A stretch of DNA of 59,999 nucleotides from a virus. The notes under the pieces are model-generated. The model did not search any database. It was not told where the DNA came from and was given only the letters and a program-made list of their open reading frames with translations. Position numbers and translations under genes: made by a program. The DNA is taken from IMG/VR virus record IMGVR_UViG_3300034158_000041, positions 1-59,999 of that record; one strand, written 5' to 3'. This document shows positions 14,775-24,014 of the stretch, in pieces; the first letter of the stretch is position 1; each line of letters starts with the position of its first letter.

Positions 14775-15474
14775 ACTTCATGATATAATACAATGAGTAC
14801 CAAGCTGGGCGGGGATCAATCGCTGTAAAGCTTGCCGTTGATCCGGTGTGACCATGCGCACTGCCTCCGGTGTCTTGGTTTGCTACCGAGGTGCTGCGGC
14901 TAGCGGTTCCGTAATAAGTATCATCGCCATATAGCGATCCGCGTCCCAAAATTGGTCCGTAGTTTTCAGTATAAGTGTGGGTATGTGCTGGCAGTTCGGC
15001 CGTTGTGACGGCATGGTCTCCTATGGTCACTGACCCGGTTGGTGTGATGGTGCCGTTCCATGTGGCAGGCCCTCCGGTTGCATTTACGGAATAAGACCCC
15101 CCTGCCCCAATGACAAACCGCTCCACAAGATTGGGTGTGGTCTTGCCCGCGTGAGCATTGCCATCGCAGACATACCAAGAATCTGGGACATCACCATCTG
15201 ACCCACTCCAGATCATAATGGCCCCAATGGGCAGGATGGATGACACCAGGCTGGAGAGTTGCGCCCCATCGATCAGATCAGCATCAAATCCTGTATAATA
15301 GGTCGTGCTAAAGAAGGTCGTATCCGCCAGAGCCTTGGTGTAATACCTGGTATCATGATTATGGGCGTCTGCGATTGCCTTCATTAAAGTCCATTGGCTC
15401 TCTATGTTATTCATTGCCTGACTGGTGATCGGGTCCGTGTTAGCCCAAGCTACATAATTTTTAGTATATGTCAA
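14767..15474 (-). CDS. tail fibre with collar domain, paralogue 2 (235 aa)
   Basis: Same architecture as its neighbours: AHNHDTRYY in the N-terminal half, then DVPDSWYVCDGNAHAGKT and NLVERFVIGAGGSYSVNATG, His-rich AELPAHTHTYTE and SAHGHTG, ending WYSLYYIMK. Tandem duplication with divergence suggests receptor-range diversification. Confidence 0.8.
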   Translation of the reverse strand: MTYTKNYVAWANTDPITSQAMNNIESQWTLMKAIADAHNHDTRYYTKALADTTFFSTTYYTGFDADLIDGAQLSSLVSSILPIGAIMIWSGSDGDVPDSWYVCDGNAHAGKTTPNLVERFVIGAGGSYSVNATGGPATWNGTITPTGSVTIGDHAVTTAELPAHTHTYTENYGPILGRGSLYGDDTYYGTASRSTSVANQDTGGSAHGHTGSTASFTAIDPRPAWYSLYYIMKCE

Positions 15475-15479
15475 TCAGA

Positions 15480-16187
15480 TCACCCTTTCATTATATAACA
15501 TAGAGCATAGAACGGTGGTCTCTTGTCTTGGTTCGCGGTTCCTGTGAAGCTCGCAGTATGCCCGTGCGCGTCTCCGCTGCCCGTGTATGAGGTATAGACT
15601 TTCGTCTCTACAATTGGAGCAACGAGGTAGCTATAACCATATGATCCGGGGCCATAATTTCGCAAGCTGGCCGGATATGAATCTGTGATGGTGCCGTGTG
15701 TATGCTTGGGTGTCTCAGCTTCTGTAAGAGCGTGCCCGGACACAGTGACAGTGGCCTGTGCAGTGACAGTATCCGAGCCCCCGGTGGACCCAACTGTATA
15801 GTTCCCTCCAGAACCCACAACAAACCTATCCTGCAGGTTTGGCGTGCTATTCAGCCCATTGCACAGATACCAGCCGGCTGGGATTGTGCCCACGGTCGAA
15901 GACCAGATCGCAATGCATCCTGAAGGCGTGCCACTATCAATGATCTGTTGAGCTGTGAGACCATCGAGGGTGGCGGCTATCATCCCGGAATCGGCACCAT
16001 CAGTGTCTGCTGTAAAGAACTTAGCAGCAACCTCGGCATCGGTATAATACAATGCCCCGTGCAGGATGGCATCGATATAATCGGCAACCTCGCTGTATAG
16101 GGTCTCAAGATTGTTTAGGGCATCGACCTTATTCTGGGTGGTCATGCCCGTTTCAATCCAAGTTGTCAGAGTGTAGGCCATGATCAC
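15480..16187 (-). CDS. tail fibre with collar domain, paralogue 3 (235 aa)
   Basis: Contains TIPAGWYLCNGLNSTPNLQD with RFVVGSGGNYTVGSTGG, His-rich ETPKHTHG and DAHGHTAS, and a C-terminal FYALCYIMK. The ATG at 16187 overlaps the hub stop (ATGA), so the three fibres are in one transcript with the tail genes. Confidence 0.8.
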   Translation of the reverse strand: MIMAYTLTTWIETGMTTQNKVDALNNLETLYSEVADYIDAILHGALYYTDAEVAAKFFTADTDGADSGMIAATLDGLTAQQIIDSGTPSGCIAIWSSTVGTIPAGWYLCNGLNSTPNLQDRFVVGSGGNYTVGSTGGSDTVTAQATVTVSGHALTEAETPKHTHGTITDSYPASLRNYGPGSYGYSYLVAPIVETKVYTSYTGSGDAHGHTASFTGTANQDKRPPFYALCYIMKG

Positions 16188-17998
16188 CAGTCCTTCAGGT
16201 CAACGAAATCGAATTGCAGCGACTCCAGGGAGTTCTTGGTTTTCGCATAGGCATATTTGCTCATCTCAATCCCGGTTCCGGCCACGCTGGAACATGCATC
16301 CCCGCCCCATAGGCCGACATGTGAGATAACCTGGGAGTTGCCTTCTGCCGCCAGGAAGAGAACCGTGGTATCAATCTCTTCGGCACCGATCACCTGAGCA
16401 GTAACGATCTTGCGAGTGAACTCTACCCCGGCCGAATATAGGACACAATAGGATAGCTTGTCGTCATCGGCCAGGCATGGGAAGTCCACATCAGCGGGGG
16501 TTGCTGTTCCTGGATAGACAGCGATGAAGGGATTTGGATGGTCTGTTGAAGCCCAGTCTTTTGAGAACTCCTCCAGGCCTTGGACCACATCGGCTTCGCC
16601 TGCACTGGCGGAAGCCTGTTTCTTCATCTCCTGGACAATGCCGCAGAATAGGTTCTGCCATGAATCATTTACCGGGCCCTGGCAAACTTGGATGGTTCTG
16701 GTGGTGACCGCATCCGGCCAAGAAATGACCATGCTGTAAATCAGCATATCAGTTGCAGCGAACCCTAATATTGGCAAGGCAACATTCTGCATGGTGCCCA
16801 CCGACAGCCCCCCGGCCATGGTATCATATTCAATCTGAATCCCGACAGTTGCATAATGGGCAAGCTTGGCTTTGGCCGCCTCCAGTGCGGTGCTCTGGCT
16901 TTTCAGGGAAATATCTTTATAGGATTTCTCGATCTTTCCAGTGCCAAACCCCTGAGCCAATCTTTGCCTTGTGACCTCGGCGCTTTGGGTAACCTTCGTG
17001 ATCAGCTTGTAATATCCGATGTAGGTTATTTCCAGATCATCGGATGCGGTTGGGACCGTGCCGGCCTGATCCTGGAAGATGGTATTCTCGCCCTCATTCC
17101 AATAGAAATCATAACCAGAGACATCCACGCCCTTGATGCCCACGGTCTGAGCAACAGAATTTAAAGTTATGGTGGGCTCTTTGGCAATCGGGAAGCCTAC
17201 TGTGAACGTCTGGTTCTTGCCATCGCATCCAATCGGCTCAGTTCTCTCTGATGTTTCCGCATTGCTGGATTGCAGATACTGAACATTCCGGTATTCTGGA
17301 TTGCCATAGGTGATTACAGGCAGGGGATTAAGAAGGATCTCGGCGCCAGTGACTATATTCCAGGCGGCCGGATAGGTCGCCCTCTCCAGGAAATAGAGCT
17401 TCTTTTCTTCACTGACAAACCAGGTAAAGCCGGAGCGCTCGCAACAGGTTTGCATGGCCTCAGCGCAGCTCACCCCATTGAAGGTGATGCGTTCCAGCAA
17501 TGGGCCAACCTGGATTAAACCCTCTGTAACCCCCTCTTCAGCCAGGACTGCGAGGATATCCCTAACGATAGTATCCGAGGTCGCAGACTCATAGGCATAG
17601 AAGAATTGCCTTCGGTCAGCCAGGGCCTGGTAGTCTACGCAAGTGACCGAATAGCAGAAGCCCGCCTGCCCATCGGTGGATATGGGGAACTTCTGGTAGC
17701 TGTCTATCACCCCCCCGAAGATCACATCAGTATCATCGGTTCCCCTGATAATGACTTCCTGCCCATATTCCAGGGTATGATGGTTGTCCTTGTCCCAGAT
17801 CTCAAAGGTTGCGGTGCTGCGTTCCTCCAATTGGAACGCAACCTGGGGGGTCGGATCGAGGAGAATATGGGTATTACGGAGCGCGCACATCTCGGCAACG
17901 GTCAGGGCATTGAGCTCTGCATAGGACATGGACGCCAGGGTGCCAGCCGTCTCGCCGGTTCCAAGTGGCTCACCGCCCACGGTGACAAAAATGCTCAT
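16184..17998 (-). CDS. tail hub / tail-associated protein, 604 aa
   Basis: Located directly downstream of the tape measure gene, where siphoviruses encode the baseplate hub. Residues 65-190 have hub-like features (FEIWDKDNHHTLEYGQEVII, VIFGGVIDSY, SVTCVDYQALADRR) resembling T4 gp27/prophage hub domains. The middle contains YYKLITKVTQSAEVTRQRLA and a domain with AKLAHYATVGIQIEYDT. No peptidase motif is apparent. Overlaps the tape measure by 4 bases. Confidence 0.75.
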   Translation of the reverse strand: MSIFVTVGGEPLGTGETAGTLASMSYAELNALTVAEMCALRNTHILLDPTPQVAFQLEERSTATFEIWDKDNHHTLEYGQEVIIRGTDDTDVIFGGVIDSYQKFPISTDGQAGFCYSVTCVDYQALADRRQFFYAYESATSDTIVRDILAVLAEEGVTEGLIQVGPLLERITFNGVSCAEAMQTCCERSGFTWFVSEEKKLYFLERATYPAAWNIVTGAEILLNPLPVITYGNPEYRNVQYLQSSNAETSERTEPIGCDGKNQTFTVGFPIAKEPTITLNSVAQTVGIKGVDVSGYDFYWNEGENTIFQDQAGTVPTASDDLEITYIGYYKLITKVTQSAEVTRQRLAQGFGTGKIEKSYKDISLKSQSTALEAAKAKLAHYATVGIQIEYDTMAGGLSVGTMQNVALPILGFAATDMLIYSMVISWPDAVTTRTIQVCQGPVNDSWQNLFCGIVQEMKKQASASAGEADVVQGLEEFSKDWASTDHPNPFIAVYPGTATPADVDFPCLADDDKLSYCVLYSAGVEFTRKIVTAQVIGAEEIDTTVLFLAAEGNSQVISHVGLWGGDACSSVAGTGIEMSKYAYAKTKNSLESLQFDFVDLKDW

Positions 17999-20900
17999 CT
18001 TATGGATAGCCCCCTGGATTGCATGGACTCGGCGCCGATCCTGAAGACCTGCTCGGCAATTTCCCTATGGTTCAAATGGATATGATTGTGCACTTCCTGG
18101 ATGGCCTGCCCCTTGGCACCGCCTGACGCGGTCAGATCTATGATGGTCCTGGAGATGTCGGAGGGCAGAACCAGTTCTGTGCCCCTTTCGCCCACGGTGA
18201 TTGCCCTGGGGCCTTGGTTGGCTAGGTAGCCTTTAGCCGCGAAGATGGGCGGTAATTGTACACCTGCCCCGGCATTGCTATATGAAGAGCTTTTCGATGA
18301 ACTGCCAGATCCTTGGTAACTGGATATGCCCCCATTCTCCTGGAAGGTCATGGGATTGATGTAGCTGGTATATCCTTGCGGATTGGTGTATTTCAGGCCA
18401 TTCACCAGGACTGTATCACCAAGGCAGGTCATATCATTGAAGTTGCCATTGACATCGGCGCCATTCATGTTTATTGCCTTGCCAGAACTTCCGCCTCCTC
18501 CAGATCCTCCAAATATGCTGCTGCCCATACCTGCCAGGGTTCCGGCAAACTGCCCGAGGGCCCCTACAATGCTGCCCACGCCCGTTGCCAGATCAGTGGC
18601 TGCCTTTGCGCCAGAAGTTGCTAATTGATCTGCAGATCCTGATATCTTGCCCGCGCTTGAGTTCCATTGGGAGGCAGCGTTGGTGGCGGTGCTCATGCCT
18701 ATGGAGCCCTGCTGGTTAGCGGTGTTTATTCCCACCGAAGCCTGCTGATTAGCGGCATTGATGCCTATGGCTGCCCCTTGGTTCATTCCGCCAATGATGG
18801 CCGTTCTGCCATCTATGCCACCCAATCGGACAGCCTGCCCGGCATCGGTGGTAAACTTGGCCCCTATCTCAGCACCTAGCCGGAGTGCCGTGGCTGCATA
18901 GCCGGAAGCCTGAACCTGGACGGCGGCATTGGCCTGAGCCGCTGCCTGAGACGAAGATGCTGCAGCTTGGGCGGCTGATGTGGTTGTATTGAAAAATCCA
19001 GTTGCTGCGCCGTCTACGCCGGTTTTGAAGTTTAGGGTGGTGGTGTTCATGCTGGTTTCAGTGCGGTTCAGAGCACCATTCAAACCAACGGCGAAAGCGC
19101 CAACGCTGTTACCTACGCCCTGAAGGGCAACCACATTGCTTTCTCGTGCGCTCACGACATTAATTTCAGACGAGGTTTTTGCACTTGTCGTGGTAATTGT
19201 GGCTGCTTCTTTCGCAGCACCTACCTTTCGGTTGGCGGCTTCAATTGCGGCTGTCTTGGTAGAATACGTCCCTTCCATATAGGCTTTTGTTATATCATCG
19301 TATATCCGGAATTCCTTGTCTCCGGTTTGGCTGATGCTGTACTTGGAGGTGTCGTAAGTCTTTGGTGTGTATCCAGAAGACCCCGTGCTACTGCCACCAG
19401 AATAGTAGCTGGAGGATTTTCCATTGGTCACTTGACCGGACCAATATTTTTTGATATCTTCTAACTGTTTGTCACCCATACCGATGTTGATTTCTTCCTC
19501 TTTTCCTCCGAATGTTGCCCACGATGGCAAGGTAAACGTAGTGCTGACCGAATGCAGGCCTTCAGCGAGTGCGACCACAATAGAACCGACAAATCCTTTG
19601 CAGAATTCGTTTGCTGCATCCAGCCCAAGAGTGGCCCAGGATACCCCCCCGCCCGGAGATAGAACGCTTTTTATTGCAGAGTTAAGTTCGTCCGCAATCC
19701 ACAATCCGATATCCAACGCGGTTTTTATGGCATCAGCAAGCAAGGTTCCAGCCGTTGCTCCTAACGCAGCGGGTGAGCCAGAATCTACCCACGTCTTGAT
19801 ACTAGACTGAATCCCCGTTGCATAATCATTGATAGTGTCAATTCCACTTCGGATAGCTTTGCCAATATCTTCGCCGATTGGACCCCATTTCACCGTTTCC
19901 TTGATGCCCTTAACAATGCTGGAAGCCCAGCCGGATATAGTGCCTATCCCGGACTTGATCTTTTCCGCCAGGCTGGAGCCTTCCGTTCCCCATGTATGCC
20001 CGGATATGAACTTGGCGATCTTGCCACCGATGTCTTTCAGTGTATCGATTCCGGTGTTAATGGCATTGCCTATGGTTTGGCCCACACCTTCCCATTTCAC
20101 ATTGGCTAGGTAATCCCACACCCGTTGACCGATATTAGAGAGAGTGCCGATAGCTCCGCTTATGGTCGTGGTTATCGTTGTAGCAACGGCATTCCAGTTG
20201 ATGTTTGCGAATGCATTGTAAAGCGTTGTGGCTATGCCGGTCCAGTAGTCCTTAAGAGTGTTCAGATATCCGACGATAACCGATACCAGGCCGGTCCAAT
20301 TAATCCCAGCGATAGCATTGTATAAAGTTGTGCCTATACTGATAAACGCACTCGCTGCCTTAGTGCCAACGCTATTCCAATTGATGCCTTGCAGATATCC
20401 GAGCAATTGACCGCCAAGGCTCTCCAGTTCCTTCCATACGCCCTTTATGCCGGTCACTATGTAGCTGCCTACTCCGGCCCAATTGACGCCCCTGAGCCAA
20501 CCATAGAGCTGGCTGCCCAGTCCCTTCAGTTTCTCCCATCCGGTCTTGATTGCAGACGATATCGCATCTCCAACTTTCTTCCAGTCTCCTGATGTGAGTG
20601 CTTTGTAGAAATTTCGAAGAGCCGGAGCTCCGGTGGAAGAAAACCAATCCAGTGCCGCCTTGATGGTAGGCGTAAGGTCTTGCCCTATGCCTATGGCTAA
20701 ATCTACGGCAGCGCCCTTGGCTGCATCAAAGGAGCCTTTCAGAGTATTGAGCATGAGCTTTGCCATGCGTTCGGCCGCGCCCGTCGAAGTGTCCAGTTTG
20801 GCCTCGAACCCGTCTATTTCTTTGGTGGCTCCCGCAAGACCATAAATCAGGCCGCCACGAACTCCAAAGATCTCAGTGAATGCCTTGAGTCCATCACCGG

Positions 20901-21816
20901 ACGCATCGGCTTTTTGTTTCAGGGTTGATAAAACATCGGCAAAATCATGCGTTCTTGGATCAACGTCTTTGAGGGCGACCCCGATTCCGGCCATTGCCTT
21001 GCTTGCGGTGCTGGTGGGCGCTACCAACGTATTCATTACATCGACTAACGCAGTCCCTGCCTTTTCGCCCTTTATGCCGCTGTTCGAAAATACTTCAAGT
21101 GCCGCAGTTGTTTCTTCTAAAGATACCCCGGCCGCTTTCGCAACTGGCCCAGCATAAGATAGGGCATATTGCAGATCTTCCATACCCAATGCGGAATCAC
21201 CGCATGCCTGGGTGAATACATCGGATATCGTTCCCAAATCGTTGATCGATAGGCCATACTGGTTCATGGTGGCCATTGCCATAGACGCAGAACTGGCGAG
21301 ATCATAATTGGTGGCGGTTGCCAGGGAAAGAATGGGAGTTAGATTTTTTGCGCTAGCTGTCGCTACGTCAAAACCACCGGCGGCCAACCCTGCCAGAGCA
21401 GCCGCTATCTGGGTGGGATCAAATGCATTGGTGTTGAGCTGACCAAGTTCCCTAGATACCGCTATTACATGCTCTTTAACACCGTCGAATGCGGAGGATA
21501 ATGAAGTTCCATTCTTCTGAGCAATAGCAGAAAGATCCATCTTGCTTGCGGCATCGGCGGCAGCACTCTCGATGTCCATATAGGACTTGACGCCAAGCGT
21601 TGCCACGCCTGCCAGAGCAACGCCCAGAGCGGCAACGCCAACCATGAGGGCTTTGCCCATAGCCGCCCCGGCACTTGCTGCTCGACCTTCCAGGCCGGAG
21701 GCGAAAGACGAAAATTTGCCATGCGCCGATGACATGCCGGAGTTCAGAGGTCCATCATCAAGCTTGATGGTTGCGTATGCACTGCCTACCTGTTCACCTG
21801 GAATAAGAATCACCAA
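17995..21816 (-). CDS. tail tape measure protein, 1273 aa
   Basis: The longest gene. Residues 1-300 carry the typical start of tape measure proteins, including a hydrophobic stretch at about 52-70 and QLNTNAFDPTQIAAALAGLA, LEETTAALEVFSNSGIKGEK and PRTHDFADVLSTLKQKADAS. Residues about 400-700 contain tandem tryptophan-bearing repeats (GVNWAGVG, GINWNSVG, GINWTGL, NINWNAVA, NVKWEGVG) spaced about 35-40 residues apart. The C-terminal third is Gly/Ser/Ala/Gln-rich. Length suggests a tail near 190 nm by the usual 0.15 nm per residue. The start is a TTG (21816) or GTG (21813); no ATG fits. Confidence 0.9.
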   Translation of the reverse strand: MVILIPGEQVGSAYATIKLDDGPLNSGMSSAHGKFSSFASGLEGRAASAGAAMGKALMVGVAALGVALAGVATLGVKSYMDIESAAADAASKMDLSAIAQKNGTSLSSAFDGVKEHVIAVSRELGQLNTNAFDPTQIAAALAGLAAGGFDVATASAKNLTPILSLATATNYDLASSASMAMATMNQYGLSINDLGTISDVFTQACGDSALGMEDLQYALSYAGPVAKAAGVSLEETTAALEVFSNSGIKGEKAGTALVDVMNTLVAPTSTASKAMAGIGVALKDVDPRTHDFADVLSTLKQKADASGDGLKAFTEIFGVRGGLIYGLAGATKEIDGFEAKLDTSTGAAERMAKLMLNTLKGSFDAAKGAAVDLAIGIGQDLTPTIKAALDWFSSTGAPALRNFYKALTSGDWKKVGDAISSAIKTGWEKLKGLGSQLYGWLRGVNWAGVGSYIVTGIKGVWKELESLGGQLLGYLQGINWNSVGTKAASAFISIGTTLYNAIAGINWTGLVSVIVGYLNTLKDYWTGIATTLYNAFANINWNAVATTITTTISGAIGTLSNIGQRVWDYLANVKWEGVGQTIGNAINTGIDTLKDIGGKIAKFISGHTWGTEGSSLAEKIKSGIGTISGWASSIVKGIKETVKWGPIGEDIGKAIRSGIDTINDYATGIQSSIKTWVDSGSPAALGATAGTLLADAIKTALDIGLWIADELNSAIKSVLSPGGGVSWATLGLDAANEFCKGFVGSIVVALAEGLHSVSTTFTLPSWATFGGKEEEINIGMGDKQLEDIKKYWSGQVTNGKSSSYYSGGSSTGSSGYTPKTYDTSKYSISQTGDKEFRIYDDITKAYMEGTYSTKTAAIEAANRKVGAAKEAATITTTSAKTSSEINVVSARESNVVALQGVGNSVGAFAVGLNGALNRTETSMNTTTLNFKTGVDGAATGFFNTTTSAAQAAASSSQAAAQANAAVQVQASGYAATALRLGAEIGAKFTTDAGQAVRLGGIDGRTAIIGGMNQGAAIGINAANQQASVGINTANQQGSIGMSTATNAASQWNSSAGKISGSADQLATSGAKAATDLATGVGSIVGALGQFAGTLAGMGSSIFGGSGGGGSSGKAINMNGADVNGNFNDMTCLGDTVLVNGLKYTNPQGYTSYINPMTFQENGGISSYQGSGSSSKSSSYSNAGAGVQLPPIFAAKGYLANQGPRAITVGERGTELVLPSDISRTIIDLTASGGAKGQAIQEVHNHIHLNHREIAEQVFRIGAESMQSRGLSIR

Positions 21817-21843
21817 TCCTAAATTATTATATCAAAAAAATAA

Positions 21844-22628
21844 TCAGGGAATCCGCAAACCTATTGCGGCCCCTTGTCTTTTCAGTTCTTTCTTTTCATC
21901 CGGGCTTATTTCTTCTGGATAGAATTTTGAGAAGCTCGGAAACTTGTTTTTCTCACTCAGAAGAGAAGCCACAGCAGATCGAATCAGAACCACGGTAGCA
22001 TAATCCTCGGATGCCTTGCGTTTCTGTGCCCGGTTCCAAGCCAGAACTTTGCAGTTAATTTCGCCCGGAGTAAGTTCTAAAAATTCATGCGGAGATAACC
22101 CTAGATCTCCTATACAGAACTCTGCGGCTCTGTCCCAGTCCCATGCAGTTTTATTCTGGCATCGATTAGTTCTATCAGGGTCTTCTCCTTCTCCGCTTTC
22201 TCCTTCTTCTGGTCCTCTTCCATCTTCTCCTTGAGCTTTTTTCCGTCCGCACCTCGCGCGGCAGATACGGCCAAAGATAGGATCTCACAAAGAGCTTCGT
22301 GCTTTTCGCCGGTGTCGAGCTCGCCCTCTTCCAGGAACTGATCTCGGAGTTCTATCGCTTCCTCAAACTTCATGCCCCGGTGTTCGGGCATTCCGCCTTG
22401 AATGCCCTTCCAGAGAAGATAAGCCTGGGTTTCGGGATCGCCCAGATTTTGGAGTAGGTTTTCCAGACCGAACTTCTGATTATCAACTCTTCCAAAGAGT
22501 TCCTTGCCAACTGTCTTGGAAATGCTGATCTGTACCAGGCCAGGATATCTTAATCTGTATTCTGTGCCATTGATTGTTATAGGCTCAAATATGTCGCTCA
22601 TGTCTATTTCTCCCTGTGATAAGTTCAT
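21844..22628 (-). CDS. tail assembly chaperone G-T frameshift product
   Basis: The 0 frame from 22628 can slip -1 at A AAA AAG (22236-22242) and then reads through a frame open to the TGA at 21844, giving about 261 residues. The -1 extension has no ATG of its own. It contains AWDWDRAAEFCIGDLGLSPH, EFLELTPGEINCKVLAWNRA and QKRKASEDYATVVLIRSAVA, the pattern of lambda T-like tail chaperone C-termini. Position just upstream of the tape measure is where lambda-type G/G-T frameshifts occur. In lambda, G and G-T coat the tape measure and recruit tail tube subunits. Confidence 0.8.
22110..22628 (-). CDS. tail assembly chaperone G, unshifted product (172 aa)
   Basis: Encodes MSDIFEPITINGTEYRLRYP near the start, typical of small tail chaperones, and a Lys/Glu-rich helical C-terminus (KKLKEKMEEDQKKEKAEKEK). 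Two starts are possible: 22628, which overlaps the upstream stop, or 22601 (MSDIF) with a nearby GGGAG. Terminates at 22110 when ribosomes do not slip at the heptamer. Confidence 0.8.
   Translation of the reverse strand: MNLSQGEIDMSDIFEPITINGTEYRLRYPGLVQISISKTVGKELFGRVDNQKFGLENLLQNLGDPETQAYLLWKGIQGGMPEHRGMKFEEAIELRDQFLEEGELDTGEKHEALCEILSLAVSAARGADGKKLKEKMEEDQKKEKAEKEKTLIELIDARIKLHGTGTEPQSSV
22236..22242 (-). promoter_or_regulatory. -1 programmed ribosomal frameshift site A AAA AAG
   Basis: In the G frame the codons are GGA AAA AAG, placing the canonical slippery heptamer A-AAA-AAG across codons 129-131. The -1 frame downstream is open for 130 codons and encodes a recognisable chaperone domain. 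A downstream stimulatory structure was not verified. Confidence 0.8.
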
Positions 22629-22873
22629 CTGTTTAAAATTTTCAAGCTATGAATAGGATAATATTCGGTCGTTTCTTTTACGTGATCCGCGTCCGGATAG
22701 GCAACGATTGGCCGATCACCCACTAGGATCAAACGATCAACTTTCAAGATAGGAAATTCGTTTCCAAATCCCCATTCGATTGAGAACCCACGAACTCCTT
22801 TCTGGAAATCGTCGCCTATATAAAGGTGAGACTTCCAAGGCCCGGGTTCATTGATGATAGTTATTTCTGCCAT
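22625..22873 (-). CDS. hypothetical tail-region protein, 82 aa
   Basis: Not recognised. Small beta-rich protein between the tail tube genes and chaperone G; its stop overlaps the chaperone start (ATGA). A minor tail or assembly role is inferred from position. Confidence 0.6.
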   Translation of the reverse strand: MAEITIINEPGPWKSHLYIGDDFQKGVRGFSIEWGFGNEFPILKVDRLILVGDRPIVAYPDADHVKETTEYYPIHSLKILNR

Positions 22874-22960
22874 ATTTCCCCCTGTTCTAAGTACCTATTT
22901 TGAATTAAAGTCGCTTAAAATCGATTACACGAATTATAAAAGTAACAAGAAAATAAATAG

Positions 22961-23005
22961 CAGGGAGACCCTCGGGTCTTGGTAGACCGTCATTGGGGCT
23001 CTCTG
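22961..23005 (-). terminator. structured spacer, possible attenuator/terminator
   Basis: Immediately downstream of the tail-tube-like gene on the minus strand. An outer stem pairs CAGGGAG (22961-22967) with CTCTCTG (22999-23005), and an inner hairpin uses AGACC/GGTCT around 22966-22979. It could lower expression of downstream genes relative to the abundant tube protein. Confidence 0.4.
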
Positions 23006-23006
23006 T

Positions 23007-24002
23007 TCACACTTCGTGATACAATAGCGGCCCTATGCCTTGGAGCTGCAGGTCAGACTCATACAGCCCTTCCAGCTTCATGTCCATTGGCAAGCCTGTC
23101 AGGTGGCACAAGCCAGAGACCATCTTCAAGGATCCCGTGGTGATATCCAGGTATGCCCTCACCAGGATCATGGTTCCAATCTTGTCGAAATCGGCATCCT
23201 GGTCTCGGCCTCCGGTCATCATCACAGCCGATTTGGCGTTCACAATCGCGGCCCCTGTCTTGCCCGCCGGATAGTCAACACTCACCAGAGCATTGAGCAC
23301 AGAGTCAGCTTCCACATGAGCCTTGATTGCGGCTGCCGTGCTGGTTGGGTTGGCCCCGGTGGTTCCCACGGTCACTGTATATTTGTGGGTTCCTGCATTG
23401 TACGCAACTTGCAAAGTTGCGTCATTTCCTACAATGTACTCCACCGATCGCAGGTTTCCTGGACTGCCCCAGCTCTTCTCGGCCCATATGAGGTCAGAAT
23501 TGTCGAGCGTGCAATCCAGCAACGCCCATGCCCGGCCATAGAAGAAATGCCTCTGTGCAGTTCCATCCCATGTGAGAAGGGTCTTGATGTAGGATCGCCA
23601 GATCACAGGATCATTGAGGGCAGTCGCAAAGACGGTTACGTCCTTGGTATCGGCTTTGCTATCAAAGTTGAACCCATAGACTCCGCCCAGGGCCTGTGGA
23701 GTATGCCAATAGACATCACAGGTCACATTGCCCGATGTATAAGTTCCTGGCTTGAACTCCACGAACCCGGCCGCATGATAGACCTGCAGGATGTCAGCCG
23801 CGGGCACTGGTGTGGCCCCGATATAGAAGGTTGTGGCCTGGTATGGATCCCAGAATGAATGATCTGTGGGCGATGCTCTGGCAGTGATATAGAACTGTTG
23901 AGTGCTTCCCAACCTAGTCATCGCTTCACCGGTCGCAGCCGTTGAGGTGCCGGTGGTCGAAAAAAGGGAGGCGACTTGGCCGCTCCTCGGCTCTCCGGTC
24001 AT
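23007..24002 (-). CDS. tail tube-like protein with extra domain, 331 aa
   Basis: Residues about 105-165 (VYGFNFDSKADTKDVTVF, NDPVIWRSYIKTLLTWDGTA) parallel the 150-aa protein encoded next to it (DGWNFDNKVDSKETTCAA, VVTWKSYIATLRDASGT), so both appear to share a tube-type fold. This one adds a N-terminal segment and a C-terminal domain of about 80 residues ending in LPMDMKLEGLYESDLQLQ. It may be a second tube or tail-decoration protein. Confidence 0.6.
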   Translation of the reverse strand: MTGEPRSGQVASLFSTTGTSTAATGEAMTRLGSTQQFYITARASPTDHSFWDPYQATTFYIGATPVPAADILQVYHAAGFVEFKPGTYTSGNVTCDVYWHTPQALGGVYGFNFDSKADTKDVTVFATALNDPVIWRSYIKTLLTWDGTAQRHFFYGRAWALLDCTLDNSDLIWAEKSWGSPGNLRSVEYIVGNDATLQVAYNAGTHKYTVTVGTTGANPTSTAAAIKAHVEADSVLNALVSVDYPAGKTGAAIVNAKSAVMMTGGRDQDADFDKIGTMILVRAYLDITTGSLKMVSGLCHLTGLPMDMKLEGLYESDLQLQGIGPLLYHEV

Positions 24003-24014
24003 CTATGACCCCCC

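Noticed and set aside
21587-21922. Plus-strand open frames inside the tape measure, and similar frames across other long genes
   Set aside because: They are antisense to strongly supported genes with biased codon use and lack start signals.
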